This document shows positions 17,443 to 26,015 of a stretch of DNA of 64,000 bases, in pieces. This DNA is from Tersicoccus phoenicis (lineage in GTDB: Bacteria > Actinomycetota > Actinomycetes > Actinomycetales > Micrococcaceae), in the NCBI RefSeq assembly GCF_001968835.1, contig NZ_MRDE01000074.1:1-64000 (forward strand). Reading direction: 5' to 3'. The notes beneath the pieces were generated by a model. It made no database searches. It worked only from the letters and a program-made list of their open reading frames with translations, and was not told the DNA's origin. How positions within the stretch are numbered: the first letter of the stretch is position 1; every line of letters starts with the position of its first letter. A program made the translations under genes and the position numbers.

Positions 17443-18840
17443 GTGACTTCCGCAGCGACCCCCGAGAACGCCGGAAACACCGAGAACGCGAGCGCCGCGT
17501 ACGGCGCCCCTGACCCCGATACGGCCGAAGGCCGCAGCACCCTCCGGAAGGCGATCACCGCCTCCGCCCTGGGCAACGCCACCGAGTGGTTCGACTACGG
17601 CGTCTACGCCACCCTCACCACCTACATCACGCTGAACTTCTTCCCCGGCGAGCTCGGGAGCATCGGCACGATGCTCGGCTTCGCCGTCTCCTTCGTGCTC
17701 CGTCCCCTCGGTGGCTTCATCTGGGGGCCCCTCGGCGACAAGCTGGGCCGCAAGACCGTCCTGGCCACCACCATCGTCCTGATGGCCGGCGCCACCTTCT
17801 GCATGGGCCTTATCCCCAGTGTCGACACGATCGGCGTCTGGGCACCCATCCTGTTGATCACCCTCCGTGTCATCCAGGGCTTCTCCACCGGCGGCGAGTA
17901 CGGGGGAGCGGCGACCTTCATGGCCGAGTACGCCCCTGACCGGCAGCGCGGCCGCCGGGGCAGCTTCCTCGAGTTCGGCACCCTGGCCGGCTTCGCGGCC
18001 GGATCCGCCGTCGTGCTCGTCCTCGAGCTGCTGCTCAGTGAGGACGCGATGGCCGGCTGGGGCTGGCGCCTGCCCTTCTTCATCGCCCTGCCGCTCGGCC
18101 TGGTCGGCTTCTACCTGCGGACCCGGCTCGCCGAGACCCCCGTGTTCCAGGAGATCGAGCCCGAGGAGAAGGCCGAGAGTTCCGCGTTCGGCGGTCTGAA
18201 GGAACTCCTGGCCCAGTACTGGCGCCCGATCCTGACCATGTTCGCCATGGTGATCGCCCTCAACGTCGCCAACTACACCCTGCTGACCTATCTGCCGACG
18301 TACCTGCAGACCACCATCGGGCTGGACCCGTCCGCAGCGACGGCCACCATCCTGATCGGAGAGCTGGTGATGATGGCGCTCATCCCGTTCAGCGGAGCCC
18401 TCTCGGACCGGGTCGGTCGCAAGCCGATGTGGTTGACGTCGCTGATCGGGCTGCTGGTCCTGTCCATCCCGCTGTTCCTGCTGATGCGCCAGGGGTTCGG
18501 CTGGGCCATCGTCGCGTTCGCCGTGCTCGGCATCCTGTACCTGCCGCAGCTGTCCACCATCTCGGCGACCTTCCCGGCCATGTTCCCCACCCAGGTGCGC
18601 TACGCCGGCTTCGCGATCTCCTACAACGTGGCGACGGCGGCCTTCGGCGGCACGGCGCCCCTGGTCAGCGACGCCGTCATCCAGGGCACCGGCTTCGACC
18701 TGTTCCCGGCTCTCTACATGATGGCGGCGTGCGTGATCGGCCTGATCGCGATGCCGTGCTTCAAGGAGACCGCCGGCGCTTCCCTGCGCGGCACCCAGAT
18801 CCCCGAGACCGGCGCCCTCCCGGTGCTGGAACGGCGCTGA
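17443..18840 (+). CDS. MFS transporter, metabolite:H+ symporter (ProP/KgtP-like)
   Basis: This is a 465-residue, 12-helix transporter of the MHS family, importing an organic acid or compatible solute with protons; the substrate cannot be told. Family marks include ALGNATEWFDYGVYA in helix 1, RPLGGFIWGPLGDKLGRK in loop 2-3, RVIQGFSTGGEYGGAATFMAEY in helices 4-5, and DRVGRKPMW in the repeated loop. It starts at GTG 17443 after GAACGAGGA. The stop is two bases before the S4-domain gene, so the two are probably co-transcribed. Confidence 0.9.
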   Translation: MTSAATPENAGNTENASAAYGAPDPDTAEGRSTLRKAITASALGNATEWFDYGVYATLTTYITLNFFPGELGSIGTMLGFAVSFVLRPLGGFIWGPLGDKLGRKTVLATTIVLMAGATFCMGLIPSVDTIGVWAPILLITLRVIQGFSTGGEYGGAATFMAEYAPDRQRGRRGSFLEFGTLAGFAAGSAVVLVLELLLSEDAMAGWGWRLPFFIALPLGLVGFYLRTRLAETPVFQEIEPEEKAESSAFGGLKELLAQYWRPILTMFAMVIALNVANYTLLTYLPTYLQTTIGLDPSAATATILIGELVMMALIPFSGALSDRVGRKPMWLTSLIGLLVLSIPLFLLMRQGFGWAIVAFAVLGILYLPQLSTISATFPAMFPTQVRYAGFAISYNVATAAFGGTAPLVSDAVIQGTGFDLFPALYMMAACVIGLIAMPCFKETAGASLRGTQIPETGALPVLERR

Positions 18841-18842
18841 CC

Positions 18843-19214
18843 GTGCCCGACGACGGCGGATCCGTTCGGGTGGACGCCTGGCTGTGGGCGGTCCGGCTCT
18901 ACAAGACCCGGTCCGCGGCGACGGCGGCCTGCCGGGCCGGGCACGTGCGGATCGACGGCAATCCCGCCAAGGCGGCCCAGACCGTGGTGCCCGGCACGAC
19001 TGTGCGCGTGCGGCAGAACGGCTTCGACCGCATCCTCGAGGTCACGCGCCTGATCGCCAAGCGTGTCGGGGCCCCCGCCGCCCAGCAGTGCTACATCGAC
19101 CGCACCCCGGAACGGCGCCGGGTCGCGATCCCACAGGTTCCCGTCCGGGACCGCGGGACCGGGCGCCCCACAAAAAAGGACCGCCGCGACATGGAGCGCC
19201 TGCGGGGTGGGTGA
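18843..19214 (+). CDS. S4-domain RNA-binding protein
   Basis: This is a 123-residue protein of the Hsp15/RqcP-like S4 group. RVDAWLWAVRLYKTRSAAT and CRAGHVRIDGNPAKA form the S4 fold (about 8-60); the rest is basic with RPTKKDRRDMERLR at the end. Such proteins bind structured rRNA or stalled 50S subunits; the exact role here is not shown. It starts at GTG 18843, two bases after the transporter stop. Its last codons lie in an 18-base tandem repeat. Confidence 0.85.
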   Translation: MPDDGGSVRVDAWLWAVRLYKTRSAATAACRAGHVRIDGNPAKAAQTVVPGTTVRVRQNGFDRILEVTRLIAKRVGAPAAQQCYIDRTPERRRVAIPQVPVRDRGTGRPTKKDRRDMERLRGG

Positions 19215-19254
19215 CGACTGCGGGGTGGGCGGCGCCTGCGGGGTGGGTGACGAA
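19201..19254 (+). repeat. Three tandem 18-base units
   Basis: TGCGGGGTGGGTGACGAC, TGCGGGGTGGGCGGCGCC and TGCGGGGTGGGTGACGAA follow each other without gaps. The first unit contains the stop codon of the S4 gene, so the other two are noncoding. Replication slippage is the simplest origin. Confidence 0.85.
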
Positions 19255-19285
19255 GCGCCGTCATCGAACGCGCCGGTGACGCAGT

Positions 19286-19702
19286 TCAGCGCGTCTGGAC
19301 GGGGAACCGGCGGCCGGTGATCTCGGTCGGCACCACCCGGACGAACCGGTTCTTCTCCCCGGCCTGCCACGGGAACAGGGGCAGCGCGACGACGGAGATG
19401 GCGTCGTCGACGTCGTGCGGCCACTCGGCGTACCCCTTGACCAGCACGCTCCACGCCCGCCCGTCGTCCACCCCGTCCGCCTCGAAGGCCAGCGGCTGAC
19501 CGGACAGGGCGCCGTCGACCTTGCTGCCCTCCGCGCTGCGGAACACCACGGTGCCGTGGTCGACCACGAAGTTGACCGGGAAGATCTCCGGGTGCCCGTC
19601 GATGATGACGCCCAGACGGCCGACGTCGGCGGCGCGCATCGCTTCCCAGCAGTCGTGTTGGCTCAGGTTCTGGACGGTCCCGTGCTCCGGTTGCGCGCTC
19701 AT
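19286..19702 (-). CDS. Pyridoxamine 5'-phosphate oxidase-like flavin-binding protein
   Basis: This 138-residue protein has the split-barrel fold of the PPOX class. Visible features are the N-terminal helix CWEAMRAADVGRLGVI, the beta segments PEIFPVNFVVDHGTVVFRS, the cofactor-side segment GALSGQPLAFEADGVD, and GYAEWP. Such proteins bind FMN, F420 or haem; the substrate is not evident. It starts at ATG 19702 and is convergent with the S4 gene. Confidence 0.8.
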   Translation of the reverse strand: MSAQPEHGTVQNLSQHDCWEAMRAADVGRLGVIIDGHPEIFPVNFVVDHGTVVFRSAEGSKVDGALSGQPLAFEADGVDDGRAWSVLVKGYAEWPHDVDDAISVVALPLFPWQAGEKNRFVRVVPTEITGRRFPVQTR

Positions 19703-19765
19703 GTCGTCAGTGTAGGTCGGAGACCGCGAAGAACGGGCCCACCTTCACGGAGCGGGCCCGACTGG

Positions 19766-20941
19766 TCAGTCCATCAGACGCGTCAGCGCGGTGATCAGCC
19801 GTTCGATCCGGGCGATGCCGACGTAACGGCCCGCCGCGTCCGTCACCAGCAGCGGCTCGAACCGCTGGGCGCCGGGCCGGGTGACCGCCCGCTCAAGGGC
19901 CTCCGGCAGCGGGGTGTGCACGTTGACTCGCATCCCGGGGGCCAGCGCATACAGGTCGACCGTCGACTCGAGCACGGCGACGGGCCGGTCCAGCTCGTCC
20001 AGCAGCACGACGGCGTTCAGGTGGGGTCCGTCGGTGAACCTGCCCGGCGCCTCGGCGAGGTCGGTGACGGTCGGGACCGGTTCCAGGGCGGCGCGCACGG
20101 TCCGCGCACCGACGTCGTTCTCCCGGTCCGTCGTGCGGTGCGGGTGGGCGGTGACCGCGAGGCGCAGGGCGACGGCCGGTTTGATGCCCGCCCAGGGCGG
20201 CCCGGGTCGGGCCAGGTGGTAGCCCTGCGCGAGCGGCACCCCGAGGTCGGCGAGGGTGGCCAGCTCCTCGGCCCGTTCGATCCCCTCGGCGAGCACCCAC
20301 GCGTCGATCCGGCTGGCGAACGTGCCGACCAGCTCCACCAGAGCGCGTTTGGTCTCGTCGATGTCGACGTCCTGGATCAGCGCGCGGTCGATCTTGATCA
20401 GGGAGGGCCGCAGCCGGACCAGGTGTTGCAGCCCGGCGTACCCGGCACCGGCGTCGTCGACGGCGATCAGCGCGCCGGCGGACCGCAGCACGTTCAGATC
20501 GGCCTCCAGCTCGGCGTAGGAGTCGATCGGGGCCTGCTCGGTCAGCTCGACGACCAGCCCGCCGAGGTCACCGCTGCGGCCCGCTTCCTCCCGCCAGACC
20601 GCGCGGACCGGCTCGCTGACCAGTAGGTCGGGCGAGACGTTGACGGTGAGGAAGCAGTTCGCCGGCAGGGTGCGCCGGTGCCGTAGGGCGCAGCGCAGCG
20701 CCGCGGCCTCCAGCTCGGCGGCGCAGCCGTGACCGCGGGCGTTGGCGAACCACTGCTCGGGATTGCGCTCGGCGAAACCGGGAAACCTGGCCAGCGCCTC
20801 GTAGCCGACGACAGTGCCGCGTGCGATGTCGACGATCGGCTGGTAGGCGGTGTCGATGGCGCCGCGGGCCAGGGCCGCGCCGGAGAGGACGTCGTCGAAC
20901 CGGTCGGCCCAGACGGCGGCGTCCGGCGCTGGCTCGCTCAG
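19766..20941 (-). CDS. EAL-domain phosphodiesterase with C-terminal CBS-like region
   Basis: This is a putative cyclic-di-GMP phosphodiesterase, about 391 residues. The EAL domain (about 15-255) shows YEALARF, the Asn of TVNVSPDLL, Glu in ELTEQ, VDDAGAGYAGL in place of the usual DDFGxG, LIKIDRALI and AEGIE, so most catalytic residues remain. Residues about 300-390 look like a CBS pair (VLLDELDRPVAVLES, LLVTDAAGRYVGIARIERLI) that may sense a nucleotide. No ATG, GTG or TTG fits the N-terminus well; a CTG at 20941 would overlap the stop of the DUF1059 gene as CTGA. The start is therefore uncertain. Confidence 0.8.
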   Translation of the reverse strand: MSEPAPDAAVWADRFDDVLSGAALARGAIDTAYQPIVDIARGTVVGYEALARFPGFAERNPEQWFANARGHGCAAELEAAALRCALRHRRTLPANCFLTVNVSPDLLVSEPVRAVWREEAGRSGDLGGLVVELTEQAPIDSYAELEADLNVLRSAGALIAVDDAGAGYAGLQHLVRLRPSLIKIDRALIQDVDIDETKRALVELVGTFASRIDAWVLAEGIERAEELATLADLGVPLAQGYHLARPGPPWAGIKPAVALRLAVTAHPHRTTDRENDVGARTVRAALEPVPTVTDLAEAPGRFTDGPHLNAVVLLDELDRPVAVLESTVDLYALAPGMRVNVHTPLPEALERAVTRPGAQRFEPLLVTDAAGRYVGIARIERLITALTRLMD

Positions 20942-21111
20942 TGGATGACGATGGCGTCGCGCACGGACTGGACCAGGGTGGCGGGGACCTCGGTCAGGCC
21001 GTGGCTGGCACGGGCGTGCTGGGCGACCTGGAACAGGATCTCCTCGTCGGTGCTGCACACCCAGCGGGCCTGGCAACCCGGCACCACGTCACCACAGGCG
21101 AAGGACTTCAT
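20938..21111 (-). CDS. Small DUF1059 protein
   Basis: This 57-residue protein matches the DUF1059 pattern: MKSFACGDVVPGC, then CSTDEEILFQVAQHARASHG. Three Cys and one His suggest a small metal site, but this is not shown. It starts at ATG 21111 with GGGAGTGTCC upstream. Its end overlaps the likely start of the EAL gene, so the two may be translated together. An inverted repeat lies about 50 bases upstream. Confidence 0.82.
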   Translation of the reverse strand: MKSFACGDVVPGCQARWVCSTDEEILFQVAQHARASHGLTEVPATLVQSVRDAIVIH

Positions 21112-21161
21112 GGACACTCCCTTGTCGGACGAATCAGCGGCCGCATCCGTGTCGGCCGCGC

Positions 21162-21184
21162 ATCTGTCACCTCGTGTGACAGAT
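21162..21184. promoter_or_regulatory. Inverted repeat upstream of the DUF1059 gene
   Basis: ATCTGTCAC-CTCGT-GTGACAGAT has perfect 9-base arms around a 5-base spacer, 51 bases before the DUF1059 start. The symmetry and position suggest an operator for a dimeric regulator of the DUF1059-EAL pair. No U-run follows, so a terminator is less likely. Confidence 0.55.
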
Positions 21185-21387
21185 ACGGAGGTCACTATCG
21201 GCAGGGTGGGTGTCGGGGGAAAGGCGGGACGGGTGCCGATCGGCGGCTGATGGTCTCCTGGACCTGTGGACAACTCTGTGCACTGGGCACACGGTCGGGT
21301 ACGCTGTGGCCACGAGCGTGGCGGTGTGCGCAGGGGTGACGTCGGTCGACCGGGTCTGGTCGATCGTGCTGACCGAGCGGGGGACAC

Positions 21388-22116
21388 ATGGTGACAGCGG
21401 GACGACGGTGGCGGACGGCCACCATGACGGCGGCGGTGCTGATGACGGGCACGCTCGCCCTGTCCGGCTGCACCGGTGAGGCCTCGGCGACGGACACGCC
21501 GGGGGCATCGGGCAGCTCGTCGGTCTCCGGTGGGGCCTCCAGCGGCCCGGGCGCGACGCCGGTGGTGTCCGGTTCGCCTTCGGCTAGCTCGCCTTCGGCC
21601 GGATCTCCCTCGACCAGCCCGACGCCGTCCGCGGATCCGAGACCGACGGCCGGCAGCGCCAAGGGTCCTGCCCGGAACCTGCCCAAGCCGACGATGCCGG
21701 CGGCTGCGAAGCAGAAGACAGAGGCGGGGCTTCGGGCGTACGCGGGGTACTGGGTTCAGGCTTTGTCATATGCGTACGAGAACAACGACACGAAGCCCGT
21801 TCGAAGTGTCTCGAACAAGGAGTGCGTCGACTGCATTAGTCTATACGACTCGATTGACACCAATGTGCCGGCAGGCGGGTGGGCCGCTGGCGGAAAACTT
21901 TCTAATCATTTGCAATTGCGGGATGGGTTCGTTCCCGATATAAATGGGCAGTATGTGGTGATTGTTAGGATCGACCAGGCGCCATACGTGACGTACACGA
22001 GTTCGGGAAAGATCGCCTCCCGAAGTAGCGGCGTAAACGACTTATTTTTTCTTCTCGCGATCGAGTATCGCGGCACATCGTGGAGTTTGATCAATTATGA
22101 TCCGGTCAAGTCGTAG
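21388..22116 (+). CDS. DUF6318-type lipoprotein
   Basis: This is a 242-residue lipoprotein. The signal peptide ends in LALSGC; a Ser/Pro/Ala-rich linker follows (about 35-95), then a domain with KTEAGLRAYAGYWVQALSYA and the paired Cys of NKECVDCISLYD, which fits the DUF6318 family of actinobacterial surface proteins. The 3' half is markedly less GC-rich than the surroundings and contains a rare TTA codon at 22042-22044. The end overlaps the start of the next gene by 20 bases. Function unknown. Confidence 0.78.
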   Translation: MVTAGRRWRTATMTAAVLMTGTLALSGCTGEASATDTPGASGSSSVSGGASSGPGATPVVSGSPSASSPSAGSPSTSPTPSADPRPTAGSAKGPARNLPKPTMPAAAKQKTEAGLRAYAGYWVQALSYAYENNDTKPVRSVSNKECVDCISLYDSIDTNVPAGGWAAGGKLSNHLQLRDGFVPDINGQYVVIVRIDQAPYVTYTSSGKIASRSSGVNDLFFLLAIEYRGTSWSLINYDPVKS

Positions 22117-23065
22117 CGTCATCGCGACCGTTCTTCTAGTAGCTAGCCTCGTCGGGGGGGCGGCCGCCGCAGTTGCAGATGACGCGCCGCCTGTGAAGGA
22201 TATCCGAGGGAACTCTAACGACGCGACGAATCAATTCACTCTGGCTAAAGCGGGCGATGTGACCCGATCTGTCGACGGCACTGCGATCCCTGCCGGCAAG
22301 CCGATCATCACCGTTGGGCAGGTCGGGCCGAAGGTGACGTACGAGATCCGGTACGAGAACATTTGCAGCGGGGCGAACCCGAACCAGTCATGCGTGTCCG
22401 ACGCGATCTGTGCGACCCGGCCCGGCGATGCCGGCTTCCGGGCCTCGGTCCGACCGACGATGAACGGCAAGGTGGGTAGCTGGGAGGCGATCGGAGGCGT
22501 CTACTGCACCCTGGACGGCCTACCCGTGCTCGCCGCACCCAACGGCAAGCCGGTCAAGGTCACCTCGCCGACGGTCACCGTGGCGGACCTGCGCCGGATG
22601 AACGTGCTGGCGGCCTCGAGCGTGGTGCAGCCCTCGCCGCATACCCTGCGCGGCGCCGAGACCAACGTCTACGCCGTCGGCCGGACACAGACGTTCGCCA
22701 CCCGGATCCAGAACTTCGACATCACCATCCGGGCCACTCCCGTCGCCTACACGTTCCACTACGGCGACGGCAGCAGCCTCGGCCCGGTCGAGAATCCTGG
22801 AGGGCCCGTGGCGCGGGCCCAGTGGGGGACGAAGACCGCGACCAGCCACATCTACCGGGCGACCGGCACCGTCGGGGTCACGGTCACCACGATCTACCGC
22901 GGCGAATACACCTACAACGGGCTTCCCTACCAGCCGATCGCGGGGACCATCAGCGTGGACAGCGCTCCGGTCGGCCTCACGGTCTGGCGGGCGAAGGCGG
23001 CCAACGTCGCCGACGACTGTGCCGCCAACCCGACCGGCTGGGCCTGCGGCATGCCGACCCGCTGA
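22097..23065 (+). CDS. Secreted protein with PKD-like domain
   Basis: This 322-residue protein has an N-terminal signal peptide (VIATVLLVASLVGGAAAAVA). The middle has paired Cys (NICSG, QSCVSDAICATRP, YCTLDG). The C-terminal part reads like a PKD fold: YTFHYGDGSSLG and TSHIYRATGTVGVTVTT. It begins inside the upstream lipoprotein gene (ATG 22097, 20-base overlap), so the two are probably co-expressed and may act together at the cell surface. The first 130 bases share the lower GC of the upstream gene. Confidence 0.75.
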   Translation: MIRSSRSVIATVLLVASLVGGAAAAVADDAPPVKDIRGNSNDATNQFTLAKAGDVTRSVDGTAIPAGKPIITVGQVGPKVTYEIRYENICSGANPNQSCVSDAICATRPGDAGFRASVRPTMNGKVGSWEAIGGVYCTLDGLPVLAAPNGKPVKVTSPTVTVADLRRMNVLAASSVVQPSPHTLRGAETNVYAVGRTQTFATRIQNFDITIRATPVAYTFHYGDGSSLGPVENPGGPVARAQWGTKTATSHIYRATGTVGVTVTTIYRGEYTYNGLPYQPIAGTISVDSAPVGLTVWRAKAANVADDCAANPTGWACGMPTR

Positions 23066-23073
23066 CCACGGAT

Positions 23074-23364
23074 CTACCGAAGCAGCTCGGCGACTCCCGG
23101 GACCAGCACCGTGCCGGAGCCGCTCGTCGCACCGAACAGGCCGACCGCGCGGCCGATGAAGAAGAGCAGCACCAGCGCGACGACCACGCCGATCACCACG
23201 AGCCACGTCGTGTTGAACGCCAGATTGTTCTTGCCCCCACCTTCCTCGTGGCCGAGGTCGCCGCTCATGCTGTCCGCGGCGGGCGGCGTCTCACCCGGGG
23301 GCACACCGCCGCCCGGCTCGAGTCCGGGGAGGCGTTGTTCCTCCGGGTCGGGGTTGTTGCTCAC
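23074..23364 (-). CDS. Small DUF6480-like membrane protein
   Basis: This 96-residue protein has an N-terminal half rich in Pro and Gly (NPDPEEQRLPGLEPGGGVPP, then GETPPA), matching the DUF6480 pattern, then one membrane helix (WLVVIGVVVALVLLFFIGRA). It starts at GTG 23364 with GGAGG upstream. It is convergent with the PKD protein, eight bases apart. Function unknown. Confidence 0.78.
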   Translation of the reverse strand: MSNNPDPEEQRLPGLEPGGGVPPGETPPAADSMSGDLGHEEGGGKNNLAFNTTWLVVIGVVVALVLLFFIGRAVGLFGATSGSGTVLVPGVAELLR

Positions 23365-23500
23365 CGGATAACCTCCACATGCAGGGGAGCGTCCATGCTG
23401 ATCGTCCCGTCCACTCTTGCACGATCGTCTCCGGTTCGAAAGCATACTGATGAGGCGCGGCCGTCCGGTCGGCGTCGTCGTCGACCCCCAGGAGCATGCC

Positions 23501-24298
23501 GTGCCCTTCACCCCGCGCCGAGCCATCGTCACCGGATCCGATTCGGGCATCGGCCGATCGACGGCCATCGCCCTGGCCCGCGCGGGCATGGACGTCGGTA
23601 TCACGTGGCACTCCGACCAGGACGGCGCCGAGGCGACCGCGAAGGCCGTCCGCGACGCCGGTCGGCAGGCCGCCGTCCGGCAGCTCGACACCAGTGACCT
23701 CTTGAGCGTCGGGGACGTCATCGACGCCCTCGCCGACGACCTGGGCGGCCTGGACGTGTTCGTCAACAACTCCGGCACGGGCGACGGCGTCCCCTTCCTC
23801 GACCTGACCCTGGACACCTGGCGCAGCACCGTCGACACCAATCTCACCGGCGCCTTCGTCTGTCTGCAGCGCGCTGCTCGGCGGATGGCCGACGGCGGTG
23901 AGGGCGGCCGGATCGTCGTCATCACCAGCGTGCACGAGACCCAGCCACGCGTGGGGGCGACCGCCTACGACGTCTCCAAGCACGGCCTCGGCGGCCTGGT
24001 CAAGACCATGGCCCTGGAACTGGGCCGACACGACATCACCGTCAACGCCGTCGCGCCCGGCGAGATCGCCACGCCGATGAACGACGCCGAGGCGCAGGAC
24101 GCCTTCCGCGAGAAGCGCCCCGGGATCCCGCTCGGCCGGCCCGGCAGTCCCGACGAGATCGCCGCCGTCGTCGCCTTCCTCGCCTCGCCCGCCGCGAGCT
24201 ACGTCACCGGCGCATCCTGGCCGGTCGACGGCGGCATGCTGCTGATGGGCCCCCAGGCGGGCTCCCACCTGACCAGTGACGACTGGCGCGACGCCTGA
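23501..24298 (+). CDS. SDR-family oxidoreductase
   Basis: This is a 265-residue short-chain dehydrogenase/reductase using NAD(P)H; the substrate is not known. The cofactor motif TGSDSGIGRS lies near the N-terminus; NNSG, the catalytic Ser of ITSVHE and YDVSK follow, then APGEIATPMN and a C-terminal WPVDGGMLLMGP. It starts at GTG 23501 with AGGAG eight bases upstream. It ends one base before the topoisomerase gene start, so the two form a pair. Confidence 0.9.
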   Translation: MPFTPRRAIVTGSDSGIGRSTAIALARAGMDVGITWHSDQDGAEATAKAVRDAGRQAAVRQLDTSDLLSVGDVIDALADDLGGLDVFVNNSGTGDGVPFLDLTLDTWRSTVDTNLTGAFVCLQRAARRMADGGEGGRIVVITSVHETQPRVGATAYDVSKHGLGGLVKTMALELGRHDITVNAVAPGEIATPMNDAEAQDAFREKRPGIPLGRPGSPDEIAAVVAFLASPAASYVTGASWPVDGGMLLMGPQAGSHLTSDDWRDA

Positions 24299-24299
24299 G

Positions 24300-25298
24300 G
24301 TGGCCGGAACAACCACCCCTCGCCTGAAGCGTGCCCGGCCGAACGGTCCCGGCTACATCCGCAAGGGCCGCGGCAAGGGCTTCGAGTACCTCGACTGGAA
24401 CGGCGCGAACGTCACCGACGACGCGCTCAAGGCCCGGTTCGACGCTCTGGCCATCCCCCCGGCCTGGAAGGACGTGTGGATCGCCCCGACCGACCGCGAG
24501 CACATCCAGGCGATCGGCACCGACGCCGCCGGCCGGCGCCAGTACATCTACCACGAGCGGTGGGCCGACCGGCGCGCCAGCGAGAAGTACGAGCGTTCCC
24601 TGGACCTCGGTTCCCGGATGAGTCGGGTCCGCCGCGCCGTCTCGAGGGACATCGCTCAGCGTGAGGACGAGCGGCTGCGCTGCCTGGCCGCGGCGGTCAG
24701 GCTGTTCGACCACGGCTCCCTGCGGATCGGCGGCTCGAAGTACGCCCGCGACAACAAGTCCTACGGGGTGTCCACCCTGCTCGCCCGGCACGTGTCGGTG
24801 GAGGAGAACACTGACACCGTGCGGCTGAAGTTCCGGGGCAAGTCCGGCAAGGAGTGGGACCTGCTGATCGACGACGACCAGCTGGCCGACTACGCCCGCG
24901 ACCGCGGCGGTCAGGGCGGGGACAAGCGGTTCCTCTCCTACCGGGTCGGGCGCAAGCGGGTCGGGCTGACCAGCGAGGACATCAACCGGTACATCGCCGA
25001 CATCGCCGGCGGCGAGTTCACCGCCAAGGACTTCCGCACCTGGAAGGGGACGGTGACGGCGGCCCTCAGCCTCGCCGCCGCGGGGCAGACGGTCGGCGCG
25101 GCCTCCTCCGACAGCGCCAAGGCCCGCGCCGTCTCCCGGGCCATGCGGGAGACCGCCGAGGCCCTGCACAACACCCCGGCGATGGCGCGCTCCAGCTACG
25201 TCGACCCGCGGGTGGTCAACCGGTTCCGCCGCGGCCGGACGATCGAGACGGGAATCAGCCCGGACCGGGCGACGGTGCAGCTGCTCAGCCGGCGGTGA
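24300..25298 (+). CDS. DNA topoisomerase IB
   Basis: This is a type IB (eukaryote/poxvirus-like) topoisomerase that relaxes supercoils through a 3'-phosphotyrosine. It has 332 residues. The N-terminal domain has GPGYIRKGRGKGFEYLDWNG. The catalytic domain has RIGGSKYARDNKSYGVSTLL (first Arg), KFRGKSGK (Lys), FRTWKGT and the Tyr of ARSSYVDPRVV. It starts at GTG 24300, right after the SDR stop. Its 3' end overlaps the convergent glycosylase gene by 14 bases. Confidence 0.92.
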   Translation: MAGTTTPRLKRARPNGPGYIRKGRGKGFEYLDWNGANVTDDALKARFDALAIPPAWKDVWIAPTDREHIQAIGTDAAGRRQYIYHERWADRRASEKYERSLDLGSRMSRVRRAVSRDIAQREDERLRCLAAAVRLFDHGSLRIGGSKYARDNKSYGVSTLLARHVSVEENTDTVRLKFRGKSGKEWDLLIDDDQLADYARDRGGQGGDKRFLSYRVGRKRVGLTSEDINRYIADIAGGEFTAKDFRTWKGTVTAALSLAAAGQTVGAASSDSAKARAVSRAMRETAEALHNTPAMARSSYVDPRVVNRFRRGRTIETGISPDRATVQLLSRR

Positions 25299-25926
25299 GC
25301 ACCTGCTCGGCCAGGTCGTCGTCGAGCGCTACCCGCACACAGGCGGCGACCAGGGCGGGCAGGTCCTCGGCGGAGACGAGCGCCGCGAGCTCCTGCTCGT
25401 CCGTGGGCAGGCCGAGTTTCTTCGCGCCGTCCGCGACGCGGCGGTCCGCGAAGGGGGCCAGCATCGGCCACACGCCCTGCGCCTCCCGGCAGAAGATCGC
25501 CGCGCCGGTGGGGCCGATGCCGGGGAACTCCTGCAGGGCGCGGAGCACGCCCGCCGTGTCCTCGGCCTCGTCCCGCAGCCGGCGCAGGTCCCCGTGCCAC
25601 CGGTCCAGCAGCAGGTCCGCGCCCTCGGCCAGCCGGGTGGCCGTGCCCTCATCGTACCGCCGGTAGTGCGCCCGGCCCAGGGCGTCGACCCGCTGCTGCC
25701 ACGTCGACTCCCGCAGGTGCTCCGGCGTCGTCCAGCCCGCCTCGAACAACTCCCGGGCCGCCGCCACCGCAATGTCCGCCTTGATCCGCGTGGACAGCAG
25801 CGTGGCGAGCACGAGCAACTGGTACAGCGGGGCCGGCGTGTCCTTCAGGGTGATGCCCGCCTCCTCGGCGAACGTCGTCCCGCACGTGTCCAGGAGCGCG
25901 TCGACCGTTCTCGCGTGACTGGCCAT
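25285..25926 (-). CDS. HhH-GPD-type DNA glycosylase-like protein
   Basis: This 213-residue protein resembles small endonuclease III-like proteins without the iron-sulphur cluster. It shows LVLATLLSTRIKADIAVAAA at the N-terminus and the helix-hairpin-helix LQEFPGIGPTGAAIF, followed by PFADRRVADGAKKLG, where the Asp could be catalytic. No C-terminal four-Cys cluster is seen. It starts at ATG 25926. A base-excision role is inferred from the fold only. It is convergent and overlapping with topoisomerase IB. Confidence 0.75.
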   Translation of the reverse strand: MASHARTVDALLDTCGTTFAEEAGITLKDTPAPLYQLLVLATLLSTRIKADIAVAAARELFEAGWTTPEHLRESTWQQRVDALGRAHYRRYDEGTATRLAEGADLLLDRWHGDLRRLRDEAEDTAGVLRALQEFPGIGPTGAAIFCREAQGVWPMLAPFADRRVADGAKKLGLPTDEQELAALVSAEDLPALVAACVRVALDDDLAEQVLTAG

Positions 25927-26015
25927 GCCCCCATGATGTCGCGCCTTCGGCCGCCGGGACAGGGGGGCGTGGCATCCTGTGGACATGCATGCGGGCGAGG
26001 GCGGGAGGATCCGAC

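Noticed and set aside
19201-19254. CRISPR-like array
   Set aside because: The units are contiguous without spacers and only three; no cas gene is in the window.
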